Positions 30,398-32,733 of a DNA stretch of 32,733 nucleotides are shown piece by piece. The notes under the pieces were generated by a model. The model had not been told where the DNA came from. It did not search any database and was given only the letters and a program-made list of their open reading frames with translations. The translations under genes were made by a program, and so were the position numbers. Within the stretch, counting starts at the first letter, position 1. Each line of letters opens with the position of its first letter. Source of the DNA: Helicobacter sp. (lineage in GTDB: Bacteria; Campylobacterota; Campylobacteria; Campylobacterales; Helicobacteraceae); NCBI GenBank assembly GCA_029264655.1, contig JARHZY010000130.1, positions 1 to 32,733 of the forward strand, given 5' to 3'.

Positions 30398-32470
30398 ATG
30401 GCAACAACACAGCTTGACGATATTTATGAAACACCGAAAAAAACTCGTGGTGTTTTTAAAGTCTTTACTATATTCTTTTATATATTTCTTACATTGTCTG
30501 TAATAATAGCATGTGTGGTTGGTTATTATGGATACCAGCTTTATAAAGAACTATCTCCGCAAGTGCATGCAATGATAGATTATCACCCCAATGAAGTAAC
30601 ACAAGTTTTTGATTCTAAGGGACGTTTAGTCGCAAATCTTTTTGATGAAGAGTATAGATTCTATGCAACATACGATGAGATACCCGGTAGAGTTATAGAG
30701 GCACTTTTAGCTGTTGAGGATACCATGTTTTTTGAACATGATGGTGTAAATTTTGATGCAATTGCACGTGCAATTTTTAAGAATGTTGTAAATATGCGTT
30801 ATATGGAGGGTGGAAGCACACTAACACAACAACTTGTTAAAAATATGCTTTTGACAAGCGACAGGACACTAGATAGAAAATTAAAAGAATTTCTACTTTC
30901 TATCCGTGCTGAACAAGTATTAACAAAAGAGCAAATACTAGAACGTTATCTCAATTATATATTTCTTGGACATGGCTATTATGGCATAAAAACAGCATCA
31001 TTTGGTTATTTTAAGAAAAATCTAAACCAACTTACCTTAAAAGAAATTGCTATGCTTGTAGGCTTACCAAAGTCTCCTGTTAAGTATGACCCAACGCGTC
31101 ATCTCAAAAACTCACTTAATCGTGCTAATGCAATTTTAAAGCGTATGTATGATCTTGGATGGATTACGCAAAATGAGTTCCATCAAGCTGTCAAAGAGAT
31201 TCCAAAAGTTTATAACCAAACGCTCACTCAAAACAAAGCCCCTTATGTTGTTGATGAAGCATTACGCGAACTAAATAATATTGAAGATTTAAAATCTGGT
31301 GGTTATAAAATCTATTTAACAATTGATCTTGATTATCAAAAAGCAGCAAGAGAAGCACTATTAAAAGGATATGAAAATATCCAATACCGCATTATAGAAC
31401 GCGAACAAAATATGCGGAGCTGGCAAAAAAGACCAAAACCTACAGATGAAGAAGTAGATGAATTAAAACAAAATAGTGCAACAACTTTAAATGGTGCTAT
31501 TGTGGTTACAAATCCGCATACAGGCGAAGTCTTGGCAATGGTTGGTGGCGTAGATCATAATAAAAGCTCTTTTAATCGTGCAACACAAACAAACAGACAA
31601 TTTGGTAGCACGATGAAACCTTTTGTCTATCAACTTGCATTTGATAAAGGGTATTCTCCTGCAGAGATTGTTATAGATTCTCCAAAAAGATTTGGTAGTG
31701 GCGGGCAATTATGGCAACCAAATAATGATACGCGTAAATTTTTAGGACCTGTTACTATGCAAACTGCACTTGAAAAATCATTAAATATACCAGCCATTGA
31801 CACAGCATTAAAAATCACTGAAGGTTCGTTGTATGAGGGCTTAGCATCTTTTGGGTTTGAAAATTTCCCAAGAGATCTTACGGTTGTGCTTGGTAGCCTT
31901 TCCTTATCTCCTATGAAAGCTGCTATGCAATATAGTCTTTTTTCAAATGCTGGGACCATTGTAAAACCTTATGTAGTTGCAAAAATTGTAGATCCGCAAG
32001 GTAAAGAAACTTTATTCCAAACTACACAAGAAACTATTACAACACCACAGCAAGCTTTCTTAATTACTTCTATTTTACGTAATACCGTGCAAAAAGGTAC
32101 AGGTTATAGGGCAAGAGTGAATGGCATACAAATAGCAGGTAAAACGGGCACTTCTAATCAATCAAGAGATGTGTGGTTTTGTGGTTATACTCCCGATTTA
32201 CAAGCTATAATATGGTATGGTCGAGATGATAATATGCCAATTGGCGGTGGTGCATATGGTGGGAATATATCCGCACCTGTTTTTGCAGATTTTATCCAAA
32301 AAGCTATGGATATTAATCCGGGTATGCAACGCAGTTTTAGGACACCAAGTGGTGTTTATCAACAAAAAATAGGCGATGAATTTATTTATTATACAGATAC
32401 TTCACGTATTAACTATGAGCAGCTAGAGCAACAAGAACGTTTAAAAGAAGCTGATAATATTATATTTTAG
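30398..32470 (+). CDS. Class A penicillin-binding protein (PBP1A-like)
   Basis: EDTMFFEHDGVNFDAIARAIFKN, GGSTLTQQLVKNMLL, FGSTMKPFVYQLAF, AGKTGTSNQSRDVWFCGYTP. Confidence 0.95.
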   Translation: MATTQLDDIYETPKKTRGVFKVFTIFFYIFLTLSVIIACVVGYYGYQLYKELSPQVHAMIDYHPNEVTQVFDSKGRLVANLFDEEYRFYATYDEIPGRVIEALLAVEDTMFFEHDGVNFDAIARAIFKNVVNMRYMEGGSTLTQQLVKNMLLTSDRTLDRKLKEFLLSIRAEQVLTKEQILERYLNYIFLGHGYYGIKTASFGYFKKNLNQLTLKEIAMLVGLPKSPVKYDPTRHLKNSLNRANAILKRMYDLGWITQNEFHQAVKEIPKVYNQTLTQNKAPYVVDEALRELNNIEDLKSGGYKIYLTIDLDYQKAAREALLKGYENIQYRIIEREQNMRSWQKRPKPTDEEVDELKQNSATTLNGAIVVTNPHTGEVLAMVGGVDHNKSSFNRATQTNRQFGSTMKPFVYQLAFDKGYSPAEIVIDSPKRFGSGGQLWQPNNDTRKFLGPVTMQTALEKSLNIPAIDTALKITEGSLYEGLASFGFENFPRDLTVVLGSLSLSPMKAAMQYSLFSNAGTIVKPYVVAKIVDPQGKETLFQTTQETITTPQQAFLITSILRNTVQKGTGYRARVNGIQIAGKTGTSNQSRDVWFCGYTPDLQAIIWYGRDDNMPIGGGAYGGNISAPVFADFIQKAMDINPGMQRSFRTPSGVYQQKIGDEFIYYTDTSRINYEQLEQQERLKEADNIIF

Positions 32471-32603
32471 ATATACCTAGCATAAAAAATATAGTCTTTG
32501 ATTAAAAATAAGCTGTTTGTGAAAGTCTATTTACTTCTCTTATTTTATTGCTACTTTTTTGCCAATCTTAATTTATAAAGCCCGATAAATAGTCAATTAT
32601 TTT

Positions 32604-32733
32604 TTAAGAATCTATATACCATTTATCAAAAAAATTGCCCTGCATATTTGTGCTCATATTTATAGCAAATTCTTTTATGAGATTCTCATATATGTATAAA
32701 AATTCCATTTCTTTTTGTGTTCCATAAGTTTTT
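32604..32733 (-). CDS. 3' end of a minus-strand CDS running off the right edge; product unknown
   Basis: Minus-strand frame KTYGTQKEMEFLYIYENLIKEFAINMSTNMQGNFFDKWYIDS* open to the window edge, TAA at 32604-32606. Confidence 0.55.
   Translation of the reverse strand, partial: KTYGTQKEMEFLYIYENLIKEFAINMSTNMQGNFFDKWYIDS

Noticed and set aside
1-32733. AGATTCT as an FtsK-orienting (KOPS) sequence
   Set aside because: Orientation is only mildly skewed (about 31:19) in this window, whereas KOPS are strongly polar; a genome-scale skew test would settle it.

Overview
AT-rich chromosomal window that reads as Helicobacter-like (Campylobacterota), judged from protein content and the truB-csrA-ispE gene order. 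Most genes are housekeeping: ubiD-family decarboxylase, ispE, csrA, truB, hisS, flhX (FlhB C-terminal homologue), ferritin, a MagIII-like glycosylase, ftsK, comM/yifB, purM, def, rpmB, a class A PBP, a GT9 glycosyltransferase, an FAH-family hydrolase and a porin. The left edge holds a truncated methyltransferase remnant and about 1.4 kb of apparently non-coding AT-rich DNA. No CRISPR array, rRNA, tRNA, transposase or classical defence island was seen. The strongest unexplained signal is a scattered heptamer, AGATTCT/AGAATCT, with about 50 hand-counted copies (about 8 expected from composition). It is densest in low-complexity, poorly conserved protein segments such as the FtsK linker. Other points of interest: dyads on both sides of the ferritin gene with clustered GATAA/TTATC sites, a cold-shock-like/coiled-coil protein of unknown function, a 1460-aa FtsK with a roughly 800-residue linker, and a small lipoprotein with a perfect 42-bp repeat. 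All calls come from reading the sequence; no database search was run.
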